A DNA stretch of 36,469 bases from Chara braunii (taxonomy: Eukaryota > Streptophyta > Charophyceae > Charales > Characeae): the NCBI GenBank assembly GCA_003427395.1, contig BFEA01000416.1, positions 1,148,577 to 1,185,045 of the forward strand, given 5' to 3'. Under the pieces are notes generated by a model that had not been told where the DNA came from, ran no database searches, and worked only from the letters and a program-made list of their open reading frames with translations. The number at the start of each line of letters is the position of its first letter. The stretch's first letter is position 1. Below are positions 20,800-31,436 of the stretch, piece after piece. The translations under genes were made by a program, and so were the position numbers.

Positions 20800-21740
20800 C
20801 TAGATAGGAGCAGTGGGGAAACCGCGCATGCCCTCGCACATGTGCGCACGGTAGATAGGAGCAGCGGAGGAGCCACGCGCACCCGCGCACACCCACTCGC
20901 GGTAGATAGGAGAAGTGGGGAAAACGGGGGCGCCCATGCACATCTGCGCACGGTAGATAGGAGCAGCGGAGGGGCCGCGCGCACCTGCGCACACCCACGC
21001 GCAGTGGATAGGAGCAGTGGGAAAGCCGCGCGCAACCGCGTACACCCACGCGCGGTAGATAGGAGCAGTGGGGAGCCGCGCGCGCCGGCGCACACCTGCG
21101 CACGGAAGGTAGGAGCAGCAGGGGAGCCACGCGCACCCCACGCACACCTGCGCACAGTAGGTAGGAGCAGCAGGGGAGCCGCGAGCACCGGCCCACACCT
21201 GCGCACGGTAGGCAGGAGCATCGGGTGAGCCGCACTCACCCGTGCACACCCACGCACGGTAGATAGGAGCAGCGGGGAACCGCGCACACCTACGCACGGT
21301 AGATGGGAGCAGCGAACGGGCCGCGCGCACCCTCGCACACCCACACGCAGTGGATAGAAGCAGTGGGAAAGCCGCGCGCACCCTCGCACACCCACGCGCG
21401 GTAGATAGGAGCAGTGGGGAGCCGCGCGCGCCGGCGCACACCTGCGCACGGTAGGTAGGAGCAGCAGGGGTGCCGCGCGCACCCCACTCACACCTGCGCA
21501 CGGTAGGTAGGAGCAGCAGGGGAGCCGCGGGCACTGGCGCACACCTGCGCACGGTAGGTAGGAGCAGCAGAGGAGCCGCACGTACCCGTGCACACCCATG
21601 CGCGGTAGATAGGTGCACCGGGAAACCGCGCGCACCCGCACACACCTACGCACGGTGGATGGGAGCAGCGGGGGAGCCGCCCGCACCCGCGCACACCCAC
21701 GCGCGGTAGATAGGAGTAGCTGGGGAGTTCAACGCGCAGC
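20800..21740 (+). repeat. GC-rich ~51-bp minisatellite in the 3' LTR (about 19 copies)
   Basis: The unit is the one in the 5' LTR, marked GGTAGATAGGAGCAG, with spacing mostly 50-52 bp from about 20800 to 21705. Roughly 19 copies occur here against 11 in the 5' LTR. Variants with GGTAGGTAGGAGCAGCAG and with GGTAGATAGGAGCAGTGG alternate in blocks, suggesting amplification of groups of units. Minus-strand frames up to 299 codons across it are by-products of the period. Confidence 0.95.
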
Positions 21741-22474
21741 TGCGCACACACCAGCGCACCTGCGGGAACAAACAGGGAAGAGTCGCGCGCGACAACGTGC
21801 ACACCCGCACACAGCGGATAAAGGAGGGGCCCAATGGAACGGTCCATCAGGCATGTACAGCGAATCAAGGGGGACCAGTGGAACGGGCCGTCGGGGGACT
21901 GTCGGATAATCAGCAGACTGGGCCCTGAGGGCTCAAACAAACCGCCAGACGGAACAGGACATTGGGCGCAGACGGGATACGGTGCTCGGACTCAGTCGGA
22001 AATACGGACGATCGGACGCAGTCGGAATACAGGTGACCGGGCACAGTCGAGACATGGGCGAATGGGTACAGTCGGGATTCAGCTGATCGAGCCAGTCAGG
22101 GTACCGGTGAGGCGGGCCATCGGGTGTGCACGATCACGAACGGAATGAGTCTTTTTTAGCGTGGTCAAACATGAGATAGGAGGGGCCTTCGGAGCATGCA
22201 TGGATCACCGAACGGACTGGGCCTTTAGGGCGTGGACGGATCACTGAACGAAGTAAGCTTTTGTGATGCCACCAGAGTACCGGCAAGACAGGCCCTTTGA
22301 CACATTTTGGAATACTGGCGAGATGGGCTTACTGACACGTGTTCGGAATACCGAGGAGACAACCCTTTTGGGGCTCACATTCAGAACACCGTCAGGGCAC
22401 AGCCAAGGGGCACGCTGAGGGCAGACACCGACAGTGCACAGCCAAGAGAACGTCGAGGGTTCACAACAAGCGGG

Positions 22475-22913
22475 CTTTTCGAAGAGGCACATTCTGAACC
22501 GGGTCTTCCGAAGAGGCACATTCTGAACCGGGCCTTCCGAAGAGGCACATTCTGAACCGGGCCTTCCGAAGAGGCACATTCTAAACCGGGCCTTCCGAAG
22601 AGGCACATTCTGAACCGGGCCTTCCGAAGAGGCACATTCTGAACCGGGCCTTCCGAAGAGGCACATTCTAAACCGGGCCTTCCGAAGAGGCACATTCTGA
22701 ACCGGGCCTTCCGAAAAGGCACATTCTGAACCGGGCCTTCCGAAGAGGCACATTTTGAACCGGGCCTTCCGAAGAGGCAAATTCTGAACCGGATCTTCAC
22801 AAGAGGCACATTCTGAATCAGGCTTTTTGAAGAGGCATATTTTGAACCGGACCTCCCGAAGAGGCACATTCTGAACCAAGCCTTCCGAAGAGGCACATTC
22901 TGAACCGGACCTT
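22475..22913 (+). repeat. 29-bp tandem array in the 3' LTR (15 copies)
   Basis: Fifteen copies of the 29-bp unit around GAAGAGGCACATTCTGAACC, six more than in the 5' LTR. The last copies (with AAATTCTG, CACAAG and ACCTCCCG variants) match the last copies of the 5' array in order, so the extra copies were gained or lost at the left side or middle. Confidence 0.95.
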
Positions 22914-23395
22914 CCCAAGTCGGCGACTACGAGGAGGGATGGTCACAGTAGACCTCCAGCTTTGGCCCCAATGGGCAAGGGAGGCGACTTCAGATACGGA
23001 GAGCTCTAGCACAGTTCCTTGGGATCGACAAGCACGTTACCAGCGGCACCCAATTGGAAGGAGGATTAGGCCCAGACTAATGACCAGATCTATAGGCACT
23101 CAAACTGATTTCTCTGACTTAAGGGCGGGACACACGTTTGGGACCGGAGACAGTATTATGGACCCTATTGTTTTGGACTGAATGAAGATGATCGTTTTGT
23201 GCTTGCCAGGGCTGTGACACTTGCACCGTTTGGAAGTCTGTCTTGTGGCTGTTACGATCGGTGCTTGTGTGGATGTGGACTAACGTTGTATATGCAGGTT
23301 GCAAGAGCCCCGACCAACCCTCCCGTGGGTGACAGACGCGGCGCGAGACTTTGAGTTCGGTCGGCGTGCCGACAGACCCCTTCTTCCGGTTGACA

Positions 23396-23839
23396 CCGTA
23401 CCAACTTCTGGAGTTTTGGTTAGCCTTAGAGAGGGAGGTCCAGAGACTTGCAGATTACATGGAGGGCGTAGGCCGACTCCTGAGCGAGACTCCCAAGGAC
23501 AGGCCTACCCCTCTCATATCGATTTGGGAGATTGAGGAGCACTATCAGCGGATATACCCAGAGAGGGAGGATCTTGGGTGGTATGCCGATGATAGAGAGA
23601 GGGAGGCCTTCGGCGATATAGAGCCTTGGGGGGATCAAGACCAGGGCAGGGGAGATTTGGCGTTGGACGACCGGGGAGCCGCCCGAGGGGCCGTGGAGGA
23701 GGACCGCGTAGGTGGAGAGGCACAGTCGGAGGACGGTTGGGGACACCTCCCCCAGGCACAGGGGCAGAAGGACATACCCTGGGGCCGTGACGTAGGTGAC
23801 GGAGACGTGGACATGGTAGACGCGAACAGGGATTATTGA
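23396..23839 (+). pseudogene. Coding remnant after the 3' LTR, related to the acidic pre-gag ORF
   Basis: Directly after the LTR end an open frame reads LEFWLALEREVQRLADYMEG, then WEIEEHYQRIYPEREDLGWY and an acidic, glycine-rich tail, to TGA at 23837. The parts LLEFW and EREDLGWYADDREREAF resemble LIEFF and PEERLGYFGDASEIEGY of 9800-10105. The frame stays open back into the LTR tail, but there is no ATG, so the true start is unknown. There is no primer site between LTR and frame. It is most simply internal sequence of a second, diverged element. Confidence 0.5.
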
Positions 23840-23914
23840 CTGAGGTCTGTGAGCATACGTGAGCTGGAAGGAGAGAGATAGAGAAGATGGTGGGGATTAT
23901 AGATATGCAGGCAT

Positions 23915-24310
23915 GTGATGTCCTTTAGACGAGTTTATTGGGGTCAGCTACTCACCGAGGGGCGAGGCCCCACGAGAGAGGAAATCAATGATGTCGTACG
24001 ATTTTTGAACGAGAAGACAACGAGAGAGGTTCTCCCATACGAGCTCGTTGCATACGATTATGTCCAGGGAGGAGTCATAGATCCTTGGCGGGCATATGTT
24101 CTTAAATATCACTTCATTAGCCTGGACGAGTACGGCGTGCGAAATTACATTCCTGCGAACCGGGCAAGACGAGAGCTGAGTGTGAAGGCTTGGAAGACCG
24201 CTGCTGGATTGGTAGCAGCACAGGTGGTACGATTAAAACAAGAAGGGAAGGCAGTTAGTTCGGATACTGGGATCAAAGTGCTCAAGGGGATTCCGAGTCC
24301 CCAATCATAG
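23915..24310 (+). CDS. Third copy of the repeated pre-gag module (131 aa), after the 3' LTR
   Basis: An open frame from ATG at 23915 to TAG. It contains GPTREEINDVVRFLNEKTTR, LPYELVAYDYV, WRAYVLKYHFISLDEYGVRN, then ELSVKAWKTAAGLVAAQVVR and LKQEGKAV. It aligns with 10573-10896 in its first two thirds and with the WAETIAYAYKKKLEKEG helix of 10240-10460 in its last third. It therefore shows the whole module in one frame: a leader with PTRE, a PYE strand, a YV...Y core and a W-A helix ending LKxEG. The family is unrecognised. No enzymatic motif is visible. Confidence 0.55.
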   Translation: MMSFRRVYWGQLLTEGRGPTREEINDVVRFLNEKTTREVLPYELVAYDYVQGGVIDPWRAYVLKYHFISLDEYGVRNYIPANRARRELSVKAWKTAAGLVAAQVVRLKQEGKAVSSDTGIKVLKGIPSPQS

Positions 24311-25144
24311 GGAAAAACTTATCTAGGTATGAGTGGCACGAGATGATAGAAACGGTGTTTTCATTAAAAGTGAAAAGTTTTTTAAAATGTGAACATAACG
24401 AAATTTATTACTGATAATTAAATTGATTGTTTTTTGCGGAGAAAAAATAAAATTTCGATAAGGTATTCGAAAAGTAGGAAACTGAAATATGATAGTCATC
24501 AACACATTGTACAACAAGTTTACAAAGCATAAGTAGACACACCTTGCAAAATGGATGTGAAGTATTAAAGACAATAATTAATTTCATTGTAAAACATTTG
24601 AGAATAAGCAAAGTTTGTATCAAACACGAAATTGTAAATTTTCTGAAAAATCCATAGCAGAAAAAACATAACAATATTGGCCAACAACCAAATAAAAGAT
24701 TTGTAATAAGCTACAATTGAAAATCAAGGCATGATCCGACCACACCACCTTTTATTAGACTGCTAAGTCTGCTCAGTCTGCTTAGTCTGCTCAGTCTGCC
24801 CGTAATTCGATATTCATAAATTACATCCTGCTAGAAACTGTCAAATCATGGAACACCCTAGTCTCACTCCGTCTTTAAAATCTTGTACCCACGTACTCAG
24901 ATGTGTCTTCGTCGTCACTCTCTACAACTCCATCCGTATGACAATCTCGGTAAATTGGAAGAACGTGAAGCATCTGGTCAGGCGAACACTTTATTCCACA
25001 AATCAGTCATAACATTTTATTCAAAAAACCGATAATTGCAGGAAGCACACAAGGATCAACCGAACCACAAAATTGATTGTCATGAATATTCGACCAACAC
25101 CACTTATGCCGAACGGAGATGTAGCTGATGTGAGGCATTGTGCT
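24311..25144. other. AT-rich spacer with a 10-bp microsatellite
   Basis: Composition changes sharply to AT-rich after the module frame ends, marking the edge of retroelement-derived DNA. At 24757-24800 there is a run of a 10-bp unit (CTCAGTCTGC and CTTAGTCTGC variants). I see no gene or terminal repeat in the rest. Confidence 0.6.
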
Positions 25145-26856
25145 TCATCGGCGGCCAGTCCTACAAGAGGCCACTAATGGAGTCCGAGACACCTTGAAGA
25201 ACCGAAGCCATATAATGTTCTCATCGGCGATCCGAACATGAGGTACTACGGTGCCTCGGCGGAAGCCTTCTTCGCGAACACAGAAATATATTTCATGCGG
25301 ACGAAGTTGGCAGTTCCTAACAAAGATCTCCCTATAGCGTTCTGTATAGTGGTCAGTTTGGTTTCTACCTCGTGCCAAGTTGCGACATCATCCACCTGAC
25401 CCCCGATTGCTATATCCCACTTCCCGTCAACTTCGCGCTCAACTAAACTCATTCCTCTTCTACCCATGCTCAACTCGTTCCGCGATGCATACACAACAGC
25501 ATCAGTTAAGTTTCTATTCTTGTTCTAGCAAGCAATGCAAAGCACCCTGCAGAAGATAAAATGTCCCAAACGCAACCTAACGCAACCGTACAACACTGCT
25601 CGCGGTAACATCCCCGGACATCTTAGCGGATACTGCTCGAGAAACTGACAGTGACAAACACAATCCAACAACTCCTGTTTCATCGCTGGACACCAAGTGC
25701 GCGGCGAGGTCGTCACATATTTACAGTCCAACAAACTGCAATCGCGATGAAATTTCAACTTCTTACACAAGTGACACAAGCAGATTGGACCAAGGACATC
25801 ATCAGACACGGGAATGAGACTTCCCCACTCGAGCATGTTTGCAAACTTATAGTCACTAGCCCAAGGGCACTCACTGACTACTTTCTCCTAGTGATACTCT
25901 TTCCAGTTGTTCAGGTGTTTGTCGATATAAGGCAAGACCGTCATCCAAGGATCCGACTCGAAGTCCTCCCTGCTCGCACCATCGATTTTCGTGCACTCGC
26001 GCGATCGATGGACGTGCAATGCACAGGGCAGAAACGGGTGTGTTGTTCACTCATGCCAAATCGTAGGGGTCATCCAACGGGAGATGTTCATTGCGACTAA
26101 GAAGCGCCCTACATGCCACATGAACAAGATCAACAAAACGCATATAAGGACTAGTGCATATCCAACGCACTGACGCGAAGTGTACGACAATTTTGTCATG
26201 CGAAGTATCAAATAGCGAAATGCTTAACGGGATGTCGACATCAACACGTCGTCCACATTCTACTCCACGACCAGCACAAATCATGATGTTCCGAACCCAG
26301 TTCACATAAAAAACACGAAATGACACTCTCCGACAATTCCGTTTTGGTTCAATAAAGCATGCAGGATGAACGAGGAGCGCGATCTCTGTTGAAAAAAGTC
26401 GTGATGTAGAATAGCATGGTCCTGTTGCTTTCATCCGATAATCCCAGAAGAAGGGGGGGGGGAAGGAGGACCTGAGCTCAGGGGCTCGTGGATGTCCTTC
26501 AAATAAGAGTATGTATAGTATATACCAAGGCATCCTCCTTGGTTGTCGTAAAACCTTCCAAGAATGTCTCCATCTGCATGAACTTCTTCTTCAAGGTGCA
26601 TTTTTTCTACGTCCCAATCGCACTCGAAGTCTCGAACCATATAGAGTCCTTCCACACGACATGAAATATTGTTGGTTGACCGCCGCCGACCTTGCATGAT
26701 GATGATGTTACCATGCCCATCTTGCAACAGCAGATAAAGAACAACTAGAGAAGAGGAAGAACGAAGAGCACTTGCATCATATGAAACAAACACAACAAAC
26801 ACTTGTTTGCAAGCTGTCATAATCAAATTCTGCTTCATGACGCCGGACTTACTCAT
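25145..26856 (-). pseudogene. Unrecognised, cysteine-containing minus-strand locus (gene or pseudogene)
   Basis: Reading leftward from 26856: SKSGVMKQNLIMTACKQVF, VEGLYMVRDFECDWDVEKMH, LGRFYDNQGGCLGIYYTY. A run of nine G at 26453-26461 coincides with a phase change to ATGPCYSTSRLFSTEIALLV and IMICAGRGVECGRRVDVDIP. After 26051 the phase changes again to DPWMTVLPYIDKHLNNWKEY, a TAG (25888-25890), FANMLEWGSLIPVSDDVLG, then cysteine-rich ICLCHLCKKLKFHRDC. A last segment (25494-25145) reads through a shift near 25370. The breaks could be introns, decay or assembly errors. It overlaps the end of the next gene by a few bases on the same strand. No known domain was recognised. Confidence 0.4.
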
Positions 26857-29718
26857 TTTGAATATTTTTTGGCAAAGCTAGACACGCAAGTGCTTTCTCT
26901 CTTGTCGTCTTGGGGATGATGATGCCATTCTCGACAGATAATCTCTTCGACGTCCACCGCCAGACAATACAGTCTTCATGCTGCCATTGCTCAACTGATG
27001 TCATATCCTTCTTCCAAGTTTTTTTTTCACACATTTTTATATTGTACTGTGAGGCTTTTGACGACAGGTTGTGGTACCCAATACTCAATTAAGAAATGAT
27101 TGAAAGTGTGCGATTTCTCGTTGTTGTCTATTGTTGAAAGTACCCTTCCCATCCACACAGGGACACCTTGATCAATGTCCTCTTGCGCAGGTCTCAAAAG
27201 AACAAATTGACCTTTCTCCACATCCGTGATCGGGTTGAGCTCAGGCTTGGGACGCTCGTTAGCTGGACCAACGAAAATTGGTCTGGGCACTGCTTCCTTT
27301 TTAATATGGAAGTCAATATCGATATCATCATCTTTGTCATTGACATTCTCTCCGAAAATTGGCCAAAACCCAGCTTGAAGTGTTTTGTTCTGGTTTTCGG
27401 GCTTGAAGCGGTCCTTAACTGTTCCTAGAAAAGACTTTCAGTATGAAAGGGTTGTTTCCTTTGAGAAGCTCACCTCATCTCGCATACCAACCCACTCATG
27501 TCTTTTGTTCTCTAACCAACTTACAAACGTCTTTACTCCTTCTAAACCTGAGAGGAAATCTTTGTTTTCCAAAGGTAAAACAACTGACGGTTGAAATGGC
27601 CATTGTGGTCCTGCGTATTTCATGTTCTCATCCCTTCGGAAGCAATAGACTGGTGCAGACCATTCATGACTATTACAATACTCCTTCCAAACAAAGACAG
27701 GGTTATCATCTAACATGTAAAATCTGAAAGCGTGAGGACGTGTGTGCCCTGTCATCCTCTTCACTAAATACGGTTTTATAGAAGCGTGCCAGTCTGCAAT
27801 TTCCTCCATGAAATTGCATGCAGTTCGCTCTTGCTGGGACGAAGTCACAAGATTGAAGAGATCCATCATAGTGAATGCATCATGCATTCTCAACTTACAT
27901 GAGAAATGACTTAAAGTGGCATCGACATCGGTGTGTGTATGCCCTACTAACATAAAACCAAACTCAACCTCTTTGAAAAACCCGAATTTTACTAACGATG
28001 CAGCCAATGCTAACACATATCGATTCTTGTTCTCCCTCCAACAATTGTCTGCCTGGATCCTTAGCTTCGGGGGAAGCGGATTGCTAGATGCTTGGACATC
28101 ACGAAAAACTCATAATGGAGGACATAATCGCATTAGAGTCATGCGAATAACAAGGAAACCACGTGTGGACGTGAATGGAGGGTTGACGACCATGTGCTAG
28201 AATTGCTGTTAAGTTTGTTTTCATCATGGCCACATTGGCAAAAATTTTTGACCGGTTCTCTCCTCCAAAGTGTGGAATACTAGTCTTGTTTTGGTCCATG
28301 CCATCGATGATGATACATAAACTATTGGACTCATATTTCTTAGATTCGTCCTTCCACACCTCATAAGTTGCTCGATGCTTTAGCTGCAGGTCTAAGTGTT
28401 TATCACGCTCGGAAATGAAGAATTCGCGGACACGAAAATTCTTTGCCGAGTTGATGGATTCCTTATACTCGACGCACTTTTCACACTTCGCGAAATTTTG
28501 GTCAATGTCATGGAACATGACATGCCAAAAGTGAGTCCTCCACATAGTGTAGAACACCTGGAGAGATACTGCTGGGACATGCGAGCTATTTAGCTGGGCT
28601 TTCAAAATTTTATAAATGTCAACCTTGTTGTAACAGGCTGGCAGTTGCAAAACCACTCTTGACACACCATTTCTACTTCTTATGTCATTTGGCATACTGT
28701 CAGCATTCTCACGTACAAACGTGTTGAGTTTCCCGTACATAGTCGCATACGCGGTCGACGTACGCCGCAAGCCAGTACTACCATGCTCAGGCATTACATA
28801 CCCTTTCATGAAGTGCTTTCGATGTTTAAGAAAAGTGTTTCGACAGACACCCAAAACATAGCACCAAGCACTTATACAAATCTTTTGTTTCCCAACAATA
28901 GGTTGCACTATCTCNTTGTCATCTTCAATGAATGTGAACCTCTCCAACGTCTCCACCCACCAAGCATTTTTACCNTTGAGATCCTTGGCATAGTACGCAC
29001 CGCGTACGACTTTGATGTCATCCTTGGTCATGTGTGCACAACACTCACGTTTACAACACTCCTTTCCATGCACTGTTGCTAAGGCTTTACTAGTCAGTTT
29101 CCTATGCACGGTACTCAAAATAGATTTTGATCTCGGGTTTCTTTTTCGAAATGTGTACGAAGGCTTCTCTGATGGCCGACGCTTAGGAAACACATCATCG
29201 AAGTCAGATATAGTGTCTGAATTGTTATCCTCCTCATGAAGAGGAGGAATTTCAAGGCGATGACAAATCTTGTCCGGCGAACTGTCGGCACTCGAAGAAA
29301 TTGAACTGTCGGAGGACGACACTTTGGACAACCTCTCTACATTGACACCATCAAGTTCCTCTTCGCTATGGGCAGAGGGGAAAAGACTATCAAAAATTGA
29401 GAATTGGACATCATCATTGGAGCACTGAGCACATCTAGAGCATTCTGTGGGTTTGACCTTGTCAGACGGGGAATCTCTGAGCAAATGAAGTGAACCTCTT
29501 GGGATTGAAAGTACACAGGCTCTCTCGTACATTGAGCAGTCAGATTCGGAATCGTCAATAGGTAGCACATGTCTTCCACCTTCGTGCATACCATCACTTG
29601 AAGAGGAGGAGCTGGTCAGTTGTATACGACGCGCTGCAGGAGAGGCACTTTCAGAAGTGATTGCATCAAGTGCATTATTTGACGTCCTCTTGCGGCCCAA
29701 CAAGACAACTGCTGCCAT
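26849..29718 (-). pseudogene. DUF7869-type protein gene, broken by three defects
   Basis: The ATG at 29718 is chosen because the frame upstream has no ATG and this one has A at -3 and G at +4. The protein would be about 955 residues. A serine-rich, acidic N-terminus (1-200) is followed by a CKRECC motif, KICISAWCYVLGVCRNTFL (near 290), CEKCVEYKESINSAKNFRVR, SLCIIIDGMDQNKTSIPHF (near 490), IQADNCWRENKNRYVLALAA, GFMLVGHTHTDVDATLSHFS and a C-terminal FVLLRPAQEDIDQGVPVWMG. The DGMDQNKT, DNC-ENK and VGHTHxDVD blocks are hallmarks of the family, which looks like a transposase-derived nuclease and is common in plants, cnidarians and algae. Defects are one extra base in a 5-A run (28104-28108), a TGA (27438-27440) and one extra base in a 5-T run (27034-27038). 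Two N positions fall inside but keep the frame. Confidence 0.7.
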
Positions 29719-29742
29719 TGTAGCATTATTGATGCAGTTCAA

Positions 29743-30470
29743 GTTGTCTTGCCTTGCATGTAAGGAGGTCTGAGGACAAGGCGAAGTATGTGGAGGACGG
29801 ACCCCTTAGAGCAGTGTGTTGGAGCAAACGCAATCAGTCATGGGCGGTATGTTGTTCATAGCTGGCAGATGCAGATCCACTGTGACATCATTACATGCCA
29901 TTTTTCCGCAATCAACCTGCATCTTGAAGGAAAAGCTAAATGTAAGATTGGAATCGAGATAGAATTAATTCTAATTTCCCAAAGAAGAAAGATGCGGTGA
30001 TTGAGCATGTGACGGGTGAATATGTTAAGAGGGCAAGTAGCTTCTATATTGCAGGAAAATGGGAATGTGGACGGTTATTGGGGGCTTGGCTTTCACCGAA
30101 CACCCTTTTCATACCCCACTCACACCCTTTTCAAGACCTCACTCTCCCAATGCTTCAAAAACCCCTCCAACACTTCATTGACCCTGTGATGGGCGACCCC
30201 AGTGCATTAATTACCAGTATACTAGGAAGGGAAGATAGGAAAGACAAATAACCCCTATATTTTAGGTGCTAAAGGCCACCGCCGAATCTGGCATGACGGT
30301 TCAAAGTGGACTCCCTGCATTTATCGTGTTTTGCCAAATGAAGGGTGGTCAAGACTCCGTCCACTGGGTCTAAGGGGTTGTGTTGCCAAATTAAAGCTGG
30401 CCAATTATGTTGCAGTGTCTGAGGGTATCCATTATGTTGCATTAACCCCTTTCTCTGTCAGAACAGAGCA
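29743..30470. other. Unassigned region upstream of the DUF7869-type gene
   Basis: This is the 5' side of the minus-strand gene, so its promoter should lie here, but I see no clear TATA or other element. Short open frames show no motif. No terminal inverted repeat matching the far side of the gene (around 24700) was found, so the gene is not framed as a DNA transposon. Confidence 0.4.
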
Positions 30471-30472
30471 TT

Positions 30473-30662
30473 GATGTGGATGGTAAACAAACTGTTGTGT
30501 TGCGGTTTTGTGAAATTCAATCCCACGAGAAGGAAGAGGTTATATCCCGGACCAACGGACGTGATGCGGATGGTAAACAAATTGTTGTGTTGCGGTTTTG
30601 TGAAATTCAATCCCACAAGGAGGAAGAGGCTATATCCCGGACCAACGAACGTGACATTCAGG
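30473..30662 (+). repeat. 90-bp direct repeat, two copies, in-frame
   Basis: The unit starting GATGTGGATGGTAAACAAAC (30473) repeats at 30563 with about eight substitutions. A third copy begins at 30653 and diverges at once. The period is 30 codons and one frame reads DVDGKQTVVLRFCEIQSHEK then DADGKQIVVLRFCEIQSHKE, staying open to 30706. Whether this is coding or chance cannot be decided. Confidence 0.85.
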
Positions 30663-30929
30663 GGTGGCTGCGGGGGAAGCCTGTCGTCTCCCAGTCAAAG
30701 GTTTAGTTTCTCCAGGGCAGCAAATGGTCAAAGTGAAGACCTAAAATTGAAATACCGAAGCCCCGAACCCTACCTCATTGAAAAAATGAACGGATCATAA
30801 AAGAACCTATATTTCGTCGAAGTTATGTGCTCGAAGCCAACTTATGAAGTCATGTGCTGGAAGCAAACGGTCGGAGTGAAGGCCTAAAATTGAAGTCATG
30901 TGCTCGATGGAGGTAGTGTGCGGCACGTG

Positions 30930-31393
30930 CCTAGGTGTTGTGTGTGTGTGTGTGTGTGGAGTTGTCGGTAAGGACACTACATCCACGCAGGGGTAAGGTG
31001 GATATCAAGACTCGGGTATGGTTCCACACCTTGTCATGCCTGTAGTGGGCAAGAAACTTGGCTCTTGAGGCTGAGGGCTCCTGTTCGATTCCGTGCTTTC
31101 ATGGATGAGGCCAAAAGCCCAAAAAGGTACTGTTTGACTGCGTGCGATAATAGAGGTGCCAGTAGTGTCGAATCTGATTTGACGGCTTTGGTGCGTGCTC
31201 TAATATAAAGAGGGCAAAAACTCTCTTGGTGCTCGCACAGATGAGGTCCAAAGCCAGAGAAGGTACTGACTGACTCAGTGCAACAACAGAGTTGGCGGCC
31301 CCGTCGAATAGGATTCTACAACTCATGTGTCGTGCTTCAAATTTGGAGTCATGTGCTCTATGCAGCTATTGTACAACATGTGTCTGGTAGTGT

Positions 31394-31436
<43 letters not shown>

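Larger units (their letters stand above)
5365..23395 (+). mobile_element. Degraded Ty3/gypsy LTR retrotransposon
   Basis: The order is partial 5' LTR, tRNA-Asp primer site, long pre-gag region, gag with CCHC knuckle, aspartic protease, RT, RNase H, integrase with GPY-type C-terminus, polypurine tract and 3' LTR. RT before integrase is the Ty3/gypsy order. At about 18 kb it is large for the group, because of a 3.8-kb LTR, about 5 kb of extra coding sequence before gag and an inserted palindromic array. Many stops and frameshifts, loss of the RT catalytic aspartates and LTR divergence (about 8 differences over the last 127 bp, counted by eye) indicate an old, inactive copy. The 5' boundary is uncertain because the first part of the 5' LTR is absent. 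Confidence 0.9.
19615..23395 (+). mobile_element. 3' LTR, about 3.8 kb
   Basis: It starts TGTTGTCGGGCGG after the polypurine tract and ends CTTCCGGTTGACA, identical to the end of the 5' LTR. The first ~1.2 kb (19615-20800) has no counterpart at the 5' side. It holds small palindromes such as CCGGCCTAAGGCCGG (20104-20118) and a direct repeat GGTACCAGGGCGCTGCAA (20241 and 20337). Then come the minisatellite, a unique block (21740-22470), the 29-bp array and the conserved tail. The length is far above the few hundred bp to 1.5 kb usual for gypsy LTRs. No clear target-site duplication could be paired. Confidence 0.8.

Noticed and set aside
20549-21940. Minus-strand frames of 228-299 codons in the 3' LTR
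   Set aside because: Same minisatellite artefact as in the 5' LTR.
22241-22918. Cysteine-rich 225-codon minus-strand frame with a 29-residue repeat (also 6299-6910)
   Set aside because: The 29-bp unit read three times gives 29 codons in every frame. The regular cysteines are a product of the period, not a metal-binding protein.
27430-27480. Intron of 49 bp (GTGAGC to TTCTAG) removing the TGA in the DUF7869-type gene
   Set aside because: Splicing would shift the frame away from the well-conserved downstream reading, which is in the same phase as the upstream one when the TGA is ignored.
24700-30300. A DNA transposon framing the DUF7869-type gene
   Set aside because: No matching terminal inverted repeats were found on the two sides of the gene.
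31040-31100. Possible tRNA gene around TGTTCGATTCC
   Set aside because: Box-like words are present but no cloverleaf with acceptor and anticodon stems can be drawn. At most it is a tRNA-derived repeat.
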